Origin: Kordia aestuariivivens
GTDB lineage: Bacteria > Bacteroidota > Bacteroidia > Flavobacteriales > Flavobacteriaceae
NCBI RefSeq assembly: GCF_014397005.1
Contig: NZ_JACGWS010000005.1
Span: 186,001-250,000, forward strand
Direction of reading: 5' to 3'
DNA length: 64,000 nt
This document shows positions 1 through 8,307 of this stretch, one piece after another (positions within the stretch are counted from its first letter, which is position 1; each line of letters opens with the position of its first letter). Under the pieces are notes generated by a model. It had not been told where the DNA came from and searched no databases. It worked only from the letters and a program-made list of their open reading frames with translations. Position numbers and translations under genes: made by a program.

Positions 1-2
1 AT

Positions 3-140
3 TACGAAGTTTTAAACGAATTATACGAAGTTTTAAAACGTCCGTACAATGAACAACCAGAATTTGAAAAATGGTACGCAAAACGTCCCGAATGGGCGCG
101 AAATAAAGTAGGTTGTTCTATGTTGTCGTGTAGTTCTTGA
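3..140 (+). CDS. selO: Protein adenylyltransferase SelO (YdiU), C-terminal end only
   Basis: Only the last 45 codons lie in the window. They read in frame 3 from the window edge to a TGA at 138. The tail has the pattern [16 protein letters not shown]...PEW and ends in SCSS. That matches the conserved end of the SelO/YdiU pseudokinase family (EVLxRPYxEQPE...PPxWAxxLxVSCSS), in which the near-terminal Cys is the selenocysteine position of eukaryotic members. SelO enzymes transfer AMP from ATP to Ser/Thr/Tyr hydroxyls and are linked to redox stress. The kinase-like core is outside the window, so its integrity cannot be judged. The family call is firm because this tail is distinctive. Confidence 0.85.
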   Translation, partial: YEVLNELYEVLKRPYNEQPEFEKWYAKRPEWARNKVGCSMLSCSS

Positions 141-147
141 TAGTTTT

Positions 148-289
148 CAGTTGACGGTTTTCAGGTCTCAGAAATAATACTTCAGCTCAAGTGATTTTTT
201 GTCATTGTAAGTCTTTTGATTATAATCGACTAAATTCGGGTTGATGGTTTTTAGGTTTCAGTTGACAGTTCTCAGTTGACGGTTTTCAG
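148..289. repeat. Degenerate copies of a short CAGTTGACGGTTTTCAG repeat
   Basis: The 17-mer CAGTTGACGGTTTTCAG occurs at 148-164 and again at 273-289. A variant copy, CAGTTGACAGTTCTCAG, lies at 259-275 and shares its terminal CAG with the next copy. Further degenerate fragments (TTGATGGTTTTTAGG) lie between them. This follows directly after the selO stop codon. The rest of the gap to 602 holds no gene and nothing I recognise beyond AT-rich sequence with two short GCTAGC-type inverted segments near 490-540. Confidence 0.6.
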
Positions 290-602
290 TTCAAGCATTA
301 TTGAAATTAAAATACATTTTGATTGAAAATACTGAGCGTAGCTATCGAGAATACTTTGAAACCAAAATCATATAAATTGAATTTTCGTTAATTAAAAAGA
401 AATAAAAATACCTTTTACGTTCATTTTTTCTTGATAAAAAACGAACCAAAAAATCAAGCCTGTGTATAGGAAATTGCTGCGCACCATTCACTAGCTAAAC
501 TGCATGCTTGAAGCTACGCTTCGCAATTCCGTTTGCTAGCTCATTATTTCTGAACACAGTCAAATCAAGTTCTAATAAAATTTTAGTATAAAACACCAAT
601 AA

Positions 603-1820
603 ATGAAAAGCACAAAACTCCAAATAGCAAACCCACAAGGTCATAAACTCAGCGCATTTTTAGAATTACCAGCGAATCAAAAACCGAATTACTACGCCAT
701 ATTTGCGCATTGTTTTACATGTAGCAGTACATTAAATGCGGTAAAGAATATTAGTAGAATGCTCACAACGCATGGTTTTGGTGTGGTTCGTTTCGATTTT
801 ACAGGTTTGGGTCGAAGTGAAGGCGAATTTGCAGAAAGTCACTTTTCAGGAAATGTGTCTGATTTATTAGCGGTTCAGCAATACATGAAAGACAATTACG
901 AAGCACCGTGTTTGTTGGTCGGACATTCACTTGGTGGCGCTGCAGTATTGGTTGCAGCTTCACAATTGAATGATATAAAAGCAGTGGCTACGATTGGCGC
1001 GCCTGCAAATGTGAGTCATGTAAAACACTTGTTTTCGCATGGCGCTCATGAAATTCCTGAAAACGAGAACGTGCAAGTCAATATTGGCGGTAGACCTTTT
1101 TCTATTAATAAAGAATTTGTGTCTGATTTTGATAAGACAGACTTGCCAAAAATTGTCAAAAACTTACGAAAACCCTTATTAATTCTACATTCGCCGATTG
1201 ATGCCATTGTTGGAATTGATAATGCGAAAGAGTTATACGTAAACGCACATCATCCGAAAAGCTTTGTGTCTTTGGACAACGCAGATCATTTGTTAACCGA
1301 CATTCGTGACAGTCGCTATGCTGGAAATATGATTGGAACTTGGGTGGAACGTTATTTCCCGAAGTTAGAAAACCAAATGTTAGACACCGAAGGCGAACAA
1401 TTGGTGGGTCATTTGAATTTGATGGAAGATAATTTCACTACAAACATTCAAACTAAAAACCATGATATGATTGCCGATGAACCTATTTCTGTTGGTGGCG
1501 ACGATTTTGGACCTTCGCCATACCAATATTTATATGCAGGTTTGGCAGCATGTACTACCATGACTTTAAAAATGTACGCCGATCGAAAACAATGGGATTT
1601 ACAAGAAGTATTTGTTTATATATCGCACAGTAAAAAGAAGAATACCGAATTAAACATTCCGATGGAAAAACCCACACGTATTGATTTCATTACAAAGAAG
1701 TTAAAGTTTGTTGGAAATCTTACCGACGAACAAAAACAACGCTTGAAAGAGATTGCAGCAAAATGCCCTGTGCATAAGACTTTGGCGGGGAATGTTGTTT
1801 TTGAGAGTGAGGTTGTTTAA
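603..1820 (+). CDS. Bifunctional alpha/beta hydrolase / OsmC family protein
   Basis: A two-domain protein of 405 residues. Residues about 1-260 are an alpha/beta hydrolase with the nucleophile elbow GHSLGG (Ser109), an early oxyanion-type AHCFTCS segment, and an Asp/His pair near HSPIDAIV and NADH. Residues about 265-405 are an OsmC/Ohr-type domain with its two redox cysteines in AACTT (Cys317) and CPVHKT (Cys388). OsmC domains reduce organic hydroperoxides through the cysteine pair. The hydrolase may release or process an acyl substrate, which is inference. This fusion is a recognised architecture in Bacteroidota and Proteobacteria. There is no signal peptide, so it is cytoplasmic. It stands alone, with an inverted repeat directly after the stop. 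Confidence 0.9.
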   Translation: MKSTKLQIANPQGHKLSAFLELPANQKPNYYAIFAHCFTCSSTLNAVKNISRMLTTHGFGVVRFDFTGLGRSEGEFAESHFSGNVSDLLAVQQYMKDNYEAPCLLVGHSLGGAAVLVAASQLNDIKAVATIGAPANVSHVKHLFSHGAHEIPENENVQVNIGGRPFSINKEFVSDFDKTDLPKIVKNLRKPLLILHSPIDAIVGIDNAKELYVNAHHPKSFVSLDNADHLLTDIRDSRYAGNMIGTWVERYFPKLENQMLDTEGEQLVGHLNLMEDNFTTNIQTKNHDMIADEPISVGGDDFGPSPYQYLYAGLAACTTMTLKMYADRKQWDLQEVFVYISHSKKKNTELNIPMEKPTRIDFITKKLKFVGNLTDEQKQRLKEIAAKCPVHKTLAGNVVFESEVV

Positions 1821-1839
1821 TTCCTGCGCAGGCAGGAAT
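1820..1839. terminator. GC-rich inverted repeat after the OsmC-fusion gene
   Basis: ATTCCTGC and GCAGGAAT arms flank a GCAG loop, starting at the last base of the preceding stop codon. The hairpin is far more GC-rich than its surroundings but has only a short T-containing tail, so it may be a terminator or a small dispersed palindrome. Confidence 0.45.
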
Positions 1840-1967
1840 CTAAAATTCTATTTTGCATATATTATTTATTAGCTCTTATTTCTCAAATTAGAGCAAGATG
1901 ATAATATCTAACATTGAGATTATTCTTTCCAAATTTCAGTTAGTTACGGTTTTCCGTAAAGTGTTAC

Positions 1968-1989
1968 TTGTTAAAATGCTGTATATTTG
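1968..1989 (+). promoter_or_regulatory. Possible Bacteroidota promoter of the Gabija operon
   Basis: TATATTTG at 1982-1989 fits the Bacteroidota -7 box TAnnTTTG. A TTG lies upstream at 1968-1970, but the spacing (11 nt) is shorter than usual, so only the -7 box is convincing. It would give a leader of about 80 nt before the ATG at 2073. Confidence 0.35.
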
Positions 1990-2039
1990 ATTTAACCGAT
2001 AATTAACTAAAAGAGCATAAGCTTATTTGCTACATGTAT

Positions 2040-2073
2040 TTTTTTAGTAAAAGCTTAATATTATACTAAAAAA
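2040..2073 (+). promoter_or_regulatory. AT-rich inverted repeat overlapping the gajA start codon
   Basis: TTTTTTAGTA (2040-2049) and TACTAAAAAA (2064-2073) are perfect 10-bp inverted arms around a 14-nt spacer. The right arm ends on the A of the ATG. It could be an operator or a weak mRNA hairpin that hides the start region. No regulator gene is adjacent. Confidence 0.4.
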
Positions 2074-4274
2074 TGGAAATTAATTTTATTGACATTCAAA
2101 ATTTCAGAAAACTTAAAACTTGTCACATTGATATAGGCAAAAAGCAAACTATTTTTGTTGGACCTAATAATAGTGGTAAGACTTCCGCTATGGATTCACT
2201 TTCATTTTTTTTAACTGAAAAAAATAAGTTTACGACTCGTGATTTTACTCTCGACAATTGGCTTGAAATTAATAACCTTGCTAAAAAGTGGCTTTCTGAT
2301 GATAATAAAAATGAAGAATATTGGCAAAAGCAATTAATAGATTTAGCAAATTTTCTACCTCAAATTGATTTATGGCTAAATGTAAATGATAAAGAACTTC
2401 ATTATGTTCATCACTTAATACCAACTTTAGATTGGAAAAGTGGGCTATTAGGTATTCGATTAAGGTATGAACCTACAAATTTAGAAACCTTATTTTTAGA
2501 ATTCAAAAATGATTTTGATGCAGCTATTAAACTTAAAGGGAAGTCAAAAGGAGAGCTAGAATTGTGGCCAAAAGATATATGGACATTCTTAGACCATAAG
2601 TTAAAGTTATCAAAACTGTTTACTATTAAATCATATATACTAGACCCTTCAAAAGTCGGAGACTTAAAAAGTCAAAATCAAGTACCTCAAGAGTTATCAT
2701 TAAAAAGTGTCCCTATTGATAAAAACTCATTTAAAGGGTTAATAAAAGTTAGTACGATAAATGCTCAAAGAGGTTTTTCAAATGATCATAATGGTTTAAA
2801 ACCTCTTTCAACTCAGTTTAGAGATTATTATAGTCAGCACCTTAGTCCTGAAGATAAACCGACTGAAGATGATTTAGATGCACTAAGCGCAATTGATAAT
2901 GCAACGAAAGCTTTTGATGATAAATTAAAAACAAGTTTTGCACCATCATTATTAGAACTAGGTGATTTGAATTATCCTGGGTTTGGAAACCCAAACATTA
3001 CAATCTCGAGTTCAATTTCACCACTGGATGGAATCAGTCATGATTCTGCTATTCAGTTTGAGATAATGAAAGATAAAGATGGAAAAAAGACACTGCTTTC
3101 TCTGCCAGAACAAACTAATGGATTAGGTTATCAAAACTTGATATCAATGGTGTTTGAACTCATTAGGTTTAGAGATGAATGGATGAAAGTTGGAAAAAAA
3201 TCTAAAAACGAAGATGAAGATGAGATATTTGAACCTTTGCATTTGGTTCTAATAGAAGAACCTGAAGCTCATTTACATGCACAAGTGCAACAAGTATTCA
3301 TAAACAAAGCATACGACATACTGAGGGCTCATAAGGAATTAGGTAAGAATAAACAGTTCACAACTCAATTAGTGGTTAGTACACATTCAAACCATATTGC
3401 CCATGAAGTAGATTTTATTTGTTTGAGATATTTTAAACGGTTATTGTCTTCAAATAAAGATGTTGCGACTTCTAGAGTAATTAATTTATCAAAAACTTTT
3501 GGTGATGAAGATGCAACAACAAAATTTGCTATTCGATATTTAAAAACTACACATTGTGACCTCTTTTTTGCAGATGCTGTTGTACTTATTGAAGGCTCTG
3601 CAGAAAGAATGTTAATACCGCATTTCATTAATCATCACCATAAAGACTTATCTAAATCTTATTTATCATTAGTTGAAATTGCTGGAAGTCATGCACATAA
3701 ACTTAAATCTTTAATCGAGGATTTAGGAGTTTTAACTCTTATTATAACTGACCTCGACCCAATTAACCCAAAAGATAATAGAAAGTCTGTTTTACCTAAA
3801 AAAAGTAAAGGGTACGAAACTGGTAATAGTACTATTTCTAAATGGGTTCCAAAGATTAAATCAATAGATTCTCTAATGGATTTAGATTCTAAATTAAAAG
3901 TAACAAAAGATGAGCTTGTTAAGGTTGCATTTCAAATTCCTCAAAAAATTACCGTAAATAAAGATAAGAAAGAGACAAATGTTTATGCTACTAGTTTTGA
4001 GGATTCACTTGTATATGATAATATAAATTACTTTAAGTCACTAAAGGGGCTAAGGTTAATAAAAAAATTCAAAAAAGTTATAAATGACAGTCCAGTTGAA
4101 AGCTTTGAAAATGATATCTATGAAACATTAAGAAATAGCGCTTCAGGAGACAAAGCTGCTTTTGCACTAGATTTACTTTTTCTAGCTGACCCTGAGAAGT
4201 TAAAAGTACCTAAGTATATAGAGGAAGGATTAATTTGGCTTAATGAAAAACTTTCTAAAGATCAACAGTTTTAA
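2073..4274 (+). CDS. gajA: OLD-family ATPase/Toprim endonuclease, Gabija GajA-like
   Basis: A 733-residue overcoming-lysogenization-defect (OLD) nuclease. The N-terminal SMC-like ATPase shows Walker A GPNNSGKT (30-37), a signature-like NGLGYQN, Walker B LIEEPEAHLHA (Glu395/Glu396) and the His switch STHSNH. The C-terminal Toprim domain has LIEGSAE (Glu507), the DLD pair (Asp560, Asp562), a downstream FEDS acidic motif and a late GDKxxFALDLL lysine, so the nuclease site looks complete. In Gabija, GajA is a nucleotide-sensing DNA nickase that assembles with GajB. The protein is longer than Bacillus cereus GajA (578 residues); the extra length is mostly in the ATPase insertion (about 60-260). 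A UvrD-like helicase starts 5 bp after the stop, which makes this a class 2 OLD pair. The codon usage looks more AT-rich than in neighbouring genes. Confidence 0.88.
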   Translation: MEINFIDIQNFRKLKTCHIDIGKKQTIFVGPNNSGKTSAMDSLSFFLTEKNKFTTRDFTLDNWLEINNLAKKWLSDDNKNEEYWQKQLIDLANFLPQIDLWLNVNDKELHYVHHLIPTLDWKSGLLGIRLRYEPTNLETLFLEFKNDFDAAIKLKGKSKGELELWPKDIWTFLDHKLKLSKLFTIKSYILDPSKVGDLKSQNQVPQELSLKSVPIDKNSFKGLIKVSTINAQRGFSNDHNGLKPLSTQFRDYYSQHLSPEDKPTEDDLDALSAIDNATKAFDDKLKTSFAPSLLELGDLNYPGFGNPNITISSSISPLDGISHDSAIQFEIMKDKDGKKTLLSLPEQTNGLGYQNLISMVFELIRFRDEWMKVGKKSKNEDEDEIFEPLHLVLIEEPEAHLHAQVQQVFINKAYDILRAHKELGKNKQFTTQLVVSTHSNHIAHEVDFICLRYFKRLLSSNKDVATSRVINLSKTFGDEDATTKFAIRYLKTTHCDLFFADAVVLIEGSAERMLIPHFINHHHKDLSKSYLSLVEIAGSHAHKLKSLIEDLGVLTLIITDLDPINPKDNRKSVLPKKSKGYETGNSTISKWVPKIKSIDSLMDLDSKLKVTKDELVKVAFQIPQKITVNKDKKETNVYATSFEDSLVYDNINYFKSLKGLRLIKKFKKVINDSPVESFENDIYETLRNSASGDKAAFALDLLFLADPEKLKVPKYIEEGLIWLNEKLSKDQQF

Positions 4275-4279
4275 AAGAA

Positions 4280-6172
4280 ATGGTAACAGAATCAAATATA
4301 AATATTGATGATATAGTTGAAAAAGAAATTAAAGATAACTTGGATTTTAATAACCCTAAAAGCTTTTTTCTTTTTGCTGGAGCAGGTTCTGGAAAAACCA
4401 GAACATTGACTAATGTGTTAGATTTTATAAAGGATGAACATAATGATCGTCTAAAATTGAATAATCAAAAAATAGCAGTTATAACTTATACAAATGCAGC
4501 ATGTGATGAAATTAAAAGTAGAATAGATTATAATCCATTATTTAATGTTTCTACTATACATAGTTTTACATGGGATCTTATTAAGCATTTTACTATAGAC
4601 ATAAAAAAATGGTTGACTAGCAAATTAAAAGTTGACATTATTGATTTAGAGGATAAACAAAGTAGATCAAGAGGTATTAATAAAACCTCAATTGATAGAG
4701 CAAAAAAAATAGAATCAAAGACTAAAAGATTATTAGTACTCAAAGATATTCAAGAATTCGTTTATAGTCCTAATGGAGATAACATTAGTAAAGATTCATT
4801 AAATCATAGCGAAGTCATTGAGTTAGGTGCATTCTTCCTTAATAATAAAGAATTAATGCAATATATATTAGTCAGAAAATATCCAATATTATTAATTGAT
4901 GAAAGTCAAGACACTAATAAAAGTTTAATGGAATCATTTTTTACTGTACAAAAGCAACATAAAGATTATTTCACACTTGGCATAATTGGAGATATGATGC
5001 AGCGTATTTATTTGGATGGAAAAGAAAAATTGGAAGACGATATACCTACAGACTGGCTGACTCCCAAAAAGCAACTTAATCATCGAAGTCCAAAAAGAAT
5101 AGTTAAGTTGATAAATAAAATAAGAGAAGAAGGAGATAAGCAACAACAAAAGCCAAGAAGTGATAAAGGAGAAGGTTTCGCCAGACTTTTTGTAGTGCAA
5201 ATTCCATGCTCTGACAAGAAAGTTATTGAGAAAAGTATAGCTGAAAAAATGGTTAGCATTACAGACGATAAGAAATGGTATGGAGAAGATTCTGAAGTAA
5301 AAACATTAACGCTTGAGCATCATATGGCAGCAAGAAGAATGGGCTTTGATGATTTATTTCTTCCACTTTATAATACAAATAAAATAAAACAAGGAGCTTT
5401 AGATGGCACTCTTTCGGGAATAAGTTTTTTTACAAATACAATTCTTCCATTATTTAATGCTTGGGAAAATGAAGATAAATTTGAAATAGCTCGAATTGTA
5501 AAAGAAAAATCTCCAATTATAAGTAGAGATATGCTTAAAAGATCAAAGGAGCAGAGCAAATTGATTGAAAAGGCGAATAAAGCGGTAAGTAAATTATTTT
5601 CTTTGTGGGATGATAATATTCCAACATTACTGGACATACTAAAATATATAGCCAATTCACGTCTTTTTGTTATTCCAGATTCTTTAATTCCAATTGCAAA
5701 TAGAACTCAAGAAGAATTATTAATTATTGAAAAAGCAGAAAGTCAAGAGGGAGAAGAAGATAAAGATGATGTTATAGAAGCATGGGATAAAGCACTTTCA
5801 GCAACTTTCGACCAAGTAGCACTATACCAAAAATATGTTACAGATGAGGCTAACTTTGGCACTCATCAAGGTGTTAAAGGAAGAGAGTTCGAAAGAGTAA
5901 TGGTAATATTAGATGATTCCGAAGCACGAGGAAATTTATTTAATTATGAAAAATTACTTGGAGTTAAAGGACATACTGCATCTGACATTAGAAGGATGGA
6001 AGAAGGTAGAGAAACAAGTTTGGATAAAACATTAAGACTACTTTATGTTACGTGCAGTAGAGCCAAAGAAAGTCTTGCAATTGTAGCATATACAGCACAG
6101 CCAGAATTATTTGCAAGAAATATAGTAGATATGAAATGGTTTGTGAAAGAAGAAATTGAATTTATAAAATAA
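4280..6172 (+). CDS. gajB: UvrD/PcrA-like superfamily 1 helicase, Gabija GajB-like
   Basis: A 630-residue SF1 helicase. Motifs in order: Walker A AGAGSGKT (33-40), motif Ia VITYTNAACDEI, STIHSF, Walker B LLIDESQDT (Asp207/Glu208), motif III GIIGDMMQRIY, motif IV-like LNHRSP, motif V THQGVKGREFERV and motif VI LLYVTCSRAKESL. The helicase core therefore looks intact. In Gabija, GajB hydrolyses ATP/dNTPs or binds DNA ends and cooperates with GajA so that phage DNA is cut or nucleotides are depleted. The protein is longer than the reference GajB (494 residues). The start lies 5 bp after gajA with no room for a separate promoter, so the two genes form one transcript. A standalone UvrD repair helicase is the alternative, but the gajA partner argues against it. 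Confidence 0.87.
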   Translation: MVTESNINIDDIVEKEIKDNLDFNNPKSFFLFAGAGSGKTRTLTNVLDFIKDEHNDRLKLNNQKIAVITYTNAACDEIKSRIDYNPLFNVSTIHSFTWDLIKHFTIDIKKWLTSKLKVDIIDLEDKQSRSRGINKTSIDRAKKIESKTKRLLVLKDIQEFVYSPNGDNISKDSLNHSEVIELGAFFLNNKELMQYILVRKYPILLIDESQDTNKSLMESFFTVQKQHKDYFTLGIIGDMMQRIYLDGKEKLEDDIPTDWLTPKKQLNHRSPKRIVKLINKIREEGDKQQQKPRSDKGEGFARLFVVQIPCSDKKVIEKSIAEKMVSITDDKKWYGEDSEVKTLTLEHHMAARRMGFDDLFLPLYNTNKIKQGALDGTLSGISFFTNTILPLFNAWENEDKFEIARIVKEKSPIISRDMLKRSKEQSKLIEKANKAVSKLFSLWDDNIPTLLDILKYIANSRLFVIPDSLIPIANRTQEELLIIEKAESQEGEEDKDDVIEAWDKALSATFDQVALYQKYVTDEANFGTHQGVKGREFERVMVILDDSEARGNLFNYEKLLGVKGHTASDIRRMEEGRETSLDKTLRLLYVTCSRAKESLAIVAYTAQPELFARNIVDMKWFVKEEIEFIK

Positions 6173-6301
6173 TAAAAACAAATAATTCTTTTATTCAATA
6201 CTATTGTAGTTCATTAGATATTAACAAGTCCTTTTTGCAGCTTCAAATAAATTTTAATTAAAATCCCTAGTGTTCGGTTATAACTACGATGACCACATAA
6301 A

Positions 6302-7219
6302 TTAGTCATCACAACCATGTTGAAGAACCTCTATCGCCATTAAATCCCTCCATACAGGATGCCCAAAATTTTTAGGCGAAATTCTAAATAATATGATGGA
6401 TTTGTTATTTTGATCACACAAGGTTTGTTCAATATGAAAGTTTAACTCTAGTGGTTTTCTAGTAATAAAAGTATCGTAAATGGTTGCTTTGCCAATAAAA
6501 TTACCAGCTTCATTTTTTGTGATTTCTACAGTTATTTTAGGTAATACAAAGGCTGGTTCTTTGTTAACACCTTCTAATAAACCATCGTAATACTTTTTTA
6601 TATAGTCTTCTACTTGTGCTATTGTTAACACCTTGTCAATATTGACTTTCCATGCAAAAGCGTAGGTCCAAAAATGTGGGCTTTTGGTATCATTCCAACC
6701 TTTTGGAAAGCGTGCATCTTCAAAACCTTTCAATTTAATATCTGGAGCAAAGTGTAATGGAATCGCAAATAATTCTTTTCCCCAAGAATCGTCTGTCTTT
6801 ATTAAATCTGTACTATACGTAACGCCTAATTTTTTAAGCATTTCAATCGCATTATTGTTTTTTGGATTTAACTCTAAAGACTTTTTATAGTTGGTGATCG
6901 CTTCCTCATTTTTTCCAAGCGTCATGAGTGCTTCTGCATAACTATCGTACGGATTGTCTCTGTCTGGAAATACTTCTGTACTTAACTTGAAAATTTTGGC
7001 TGCATCTTTAGCATTTCCTGCGTGTAAAAATTTGTATCCTGCAACAATAAGTTCCCGTTCGCTTGCATGATAATCTGTCGAATCTTTATGATCTCTGTAA
7101 AACTGAATTCCTTTATCAACACCATCTTTTTCAATAGTTTCAACCATAAATTTAGCCAAAGGTATCAAAGGAAAATCATACGGTTTGTCATATAATATCC
7201 CTGTGATTGCTGTTGTCAT
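6302..7219 (-). CDS. Tetratricopeptide-repeat protein, function unknown
   Basis: A 305-residue protein without a signal peptide. Residues about 55-135 hold at least two TPR units (AGYKFLHAGNAKDAAKIFKL, then YAEALMTLGKNEEAITNYKK with LELNPKN), which usually mediate protein contacts. The C-terminal half (about 140-305) shows no motif I recognise; it is mixed alpha/beta with many aromatic residues (HFWTYAFAW). The first 40 residues resemble the linker that follows serine-hydrolase domains in other Bacteroidota TPR proteins, so this may be a family member without the enzyme domain; that is inference. It is monocistronic and convergent with the Gabija operon. Confidence 0.6.
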   Translation of the reverse strand: MTTAITGILYDKPYDFPLIPLAKFMVETIEKDGVDKGIQFYRDHKDSTDYHASERELIVAGYKFLHAGNAKDAAKIFKLSTEVFPDRDNPYDSYAEALMTLGKNEEAITNYKKSLELNPKNNNAIEMLKKLGVTYSTDLIKTDDSWGKELFAIPLHFAPDIKLKGFEDARFPKGWNDTKSPHFWTYAFAWKVNIDKVLTIAQVEDYIKKYYDGLLEGVNKEPAFVLPKITVEITKNEAGNFIGKATIYDTFITRKPLELNFHIEQTLCDQNNKSIILFRISPKNFGHPVWRDLMAIEVLQHGCDD

Positions 7220-7452
7220 AGACGTATGAAAGTATAGGCGTGGAAAGTGTCAAAAAAATGTAAAATAAGTGTCAATTGTTGTAAAATAGCAGCAATACTT
7301 CTTCTTGATATAATTTTCTATCTATCTCGACTGAGCTTGATATGACAGAAAATCACTCGAAATGACGCTTGGTTATATTTTTGATTTCTGAGTTTGTATA
7401 GAAATAAAAGAAATTATTAGTGGATTCGTAGCAAAGAACAAATAGAATGATA

Positions 7453-8175
7453 CTATTTCTTAATAAACTTATGTGTAAATTTTCCTTTATCAGTAACGAT
7501 TTCTAAGAAATAAACACCTTTAGCTAAAGACTTCACATCTAACGCGTTATTGCTATTTTTAGCTTCTTTTATCTTTTGTCCTTGAATGTTATGAATCACA
7601 AAGGATTTAATTTGTTCGTTGGCAATGGTCACATATAATGTTTCAGCAACTGGGTTTGGAAATATCCGTATTTCAGTACTACTATTTTCTTCAACGCTCA
7701 AAGGTTGACTTTGTAGATAAATTCCACTCATTAATGGATGTTCTAAATCTAAGTAATCAACACCATTTACTGTTCTTAATATATACGTTAGTTCCCCTGA
7801 ATCAAGCATCCAGAAAAATCTCCCTTCCCAAAAATCATACGCATTAGAACAATAGTCAGTGCCTGTTGTACTTGTATTCATATTGACAATTCCATAGAAA
7901 TTAGTATAGGTACCATACGTAGCTTGTACTTGGAAGGTATTGCAGCCACTAAATCCTATGATGTTTATGGCATCGCCCGTATCAAGAAATGTAATTGTAG
8001 CAGGTTGTGTGATGACAGCTGGAGGATAATGGCGCGTAGGATTAAAGTCATTAATAACATAGCTCATATACCAAGTCCGTAATAGATCAGGGTCTTGCGC
8101 AAAAGTTTTATGTGTTGTGAAACACAAAAGTAAGATGAATACAATTTTGGTGTAGAATTTTTTAGTAGAATACAT
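7453..8175 (-). CDS. Secreted META/HslJ-like protein with T9SS sorting domain
   Basis: A 240-residue secreted protein. It has a Sec signal peptide (about 1-26, ending TFAQ) and a middle region (about 30-155) with the pattern TWYMSYV...INIIGFSGCNTFQVQ. That resembles the META/HslJ domain, whose hallmark is a GxxGCNxF turn after a W-x-L/V opening strand. The C-terminal domain (about 170-240) has FPNPVAETLYV, a GQKIKEA turn and KGVYFLEIVTDKGKFTHKFIKK. This is a type A T9SS signal, which directs export across the outer membrane and cleavage with possible surface attachment. The role is unknown. The next gene downstream on the same strand starts far away (7219). Confidence 0.7.
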   Translation of the reverse strand: MYSTKKFYTKIVFILLLCFTTHKTFAQDPDLLRTWYMSYVINDFNPTRHYPPAVITQPATITFLDTGDAINIIGFSGCNTFQVQATYGTYTNFYGIVNMNTSTTGTDYCSNAYDFWEGRFFWMLDSGELTYILRTVNGVDYLDLEHPLMSGIYLQSQPLSVEENSSTEIRIFPNPVAETLYVTIANEQIKSFVIHNIQGQKIKEAKNSNNALDVKSLAKGVYFLEIVTDKGKFTHKFIKK

Positions 8176-8307
8176 GGTTGGTTTTAATATATTCTTTAAA
8201 GTTAATAAAATTATTCTTACATATAGATTAGAAACTTACAAAAGAATCAGATGTATAATTATCTGCTTCAATAAAACACTGATTTTAAACAACTAAATTA
8301 CTGTATT

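Noticed and set aside
2073-6172. Reading the OLD/UvrD pair as PARIS or retron-type defence
   Set aside because: PARIS needs a separate AriB Toprim partner and retrons need a reverse transcriptase; the second gene here is a clear SF1 helicase.
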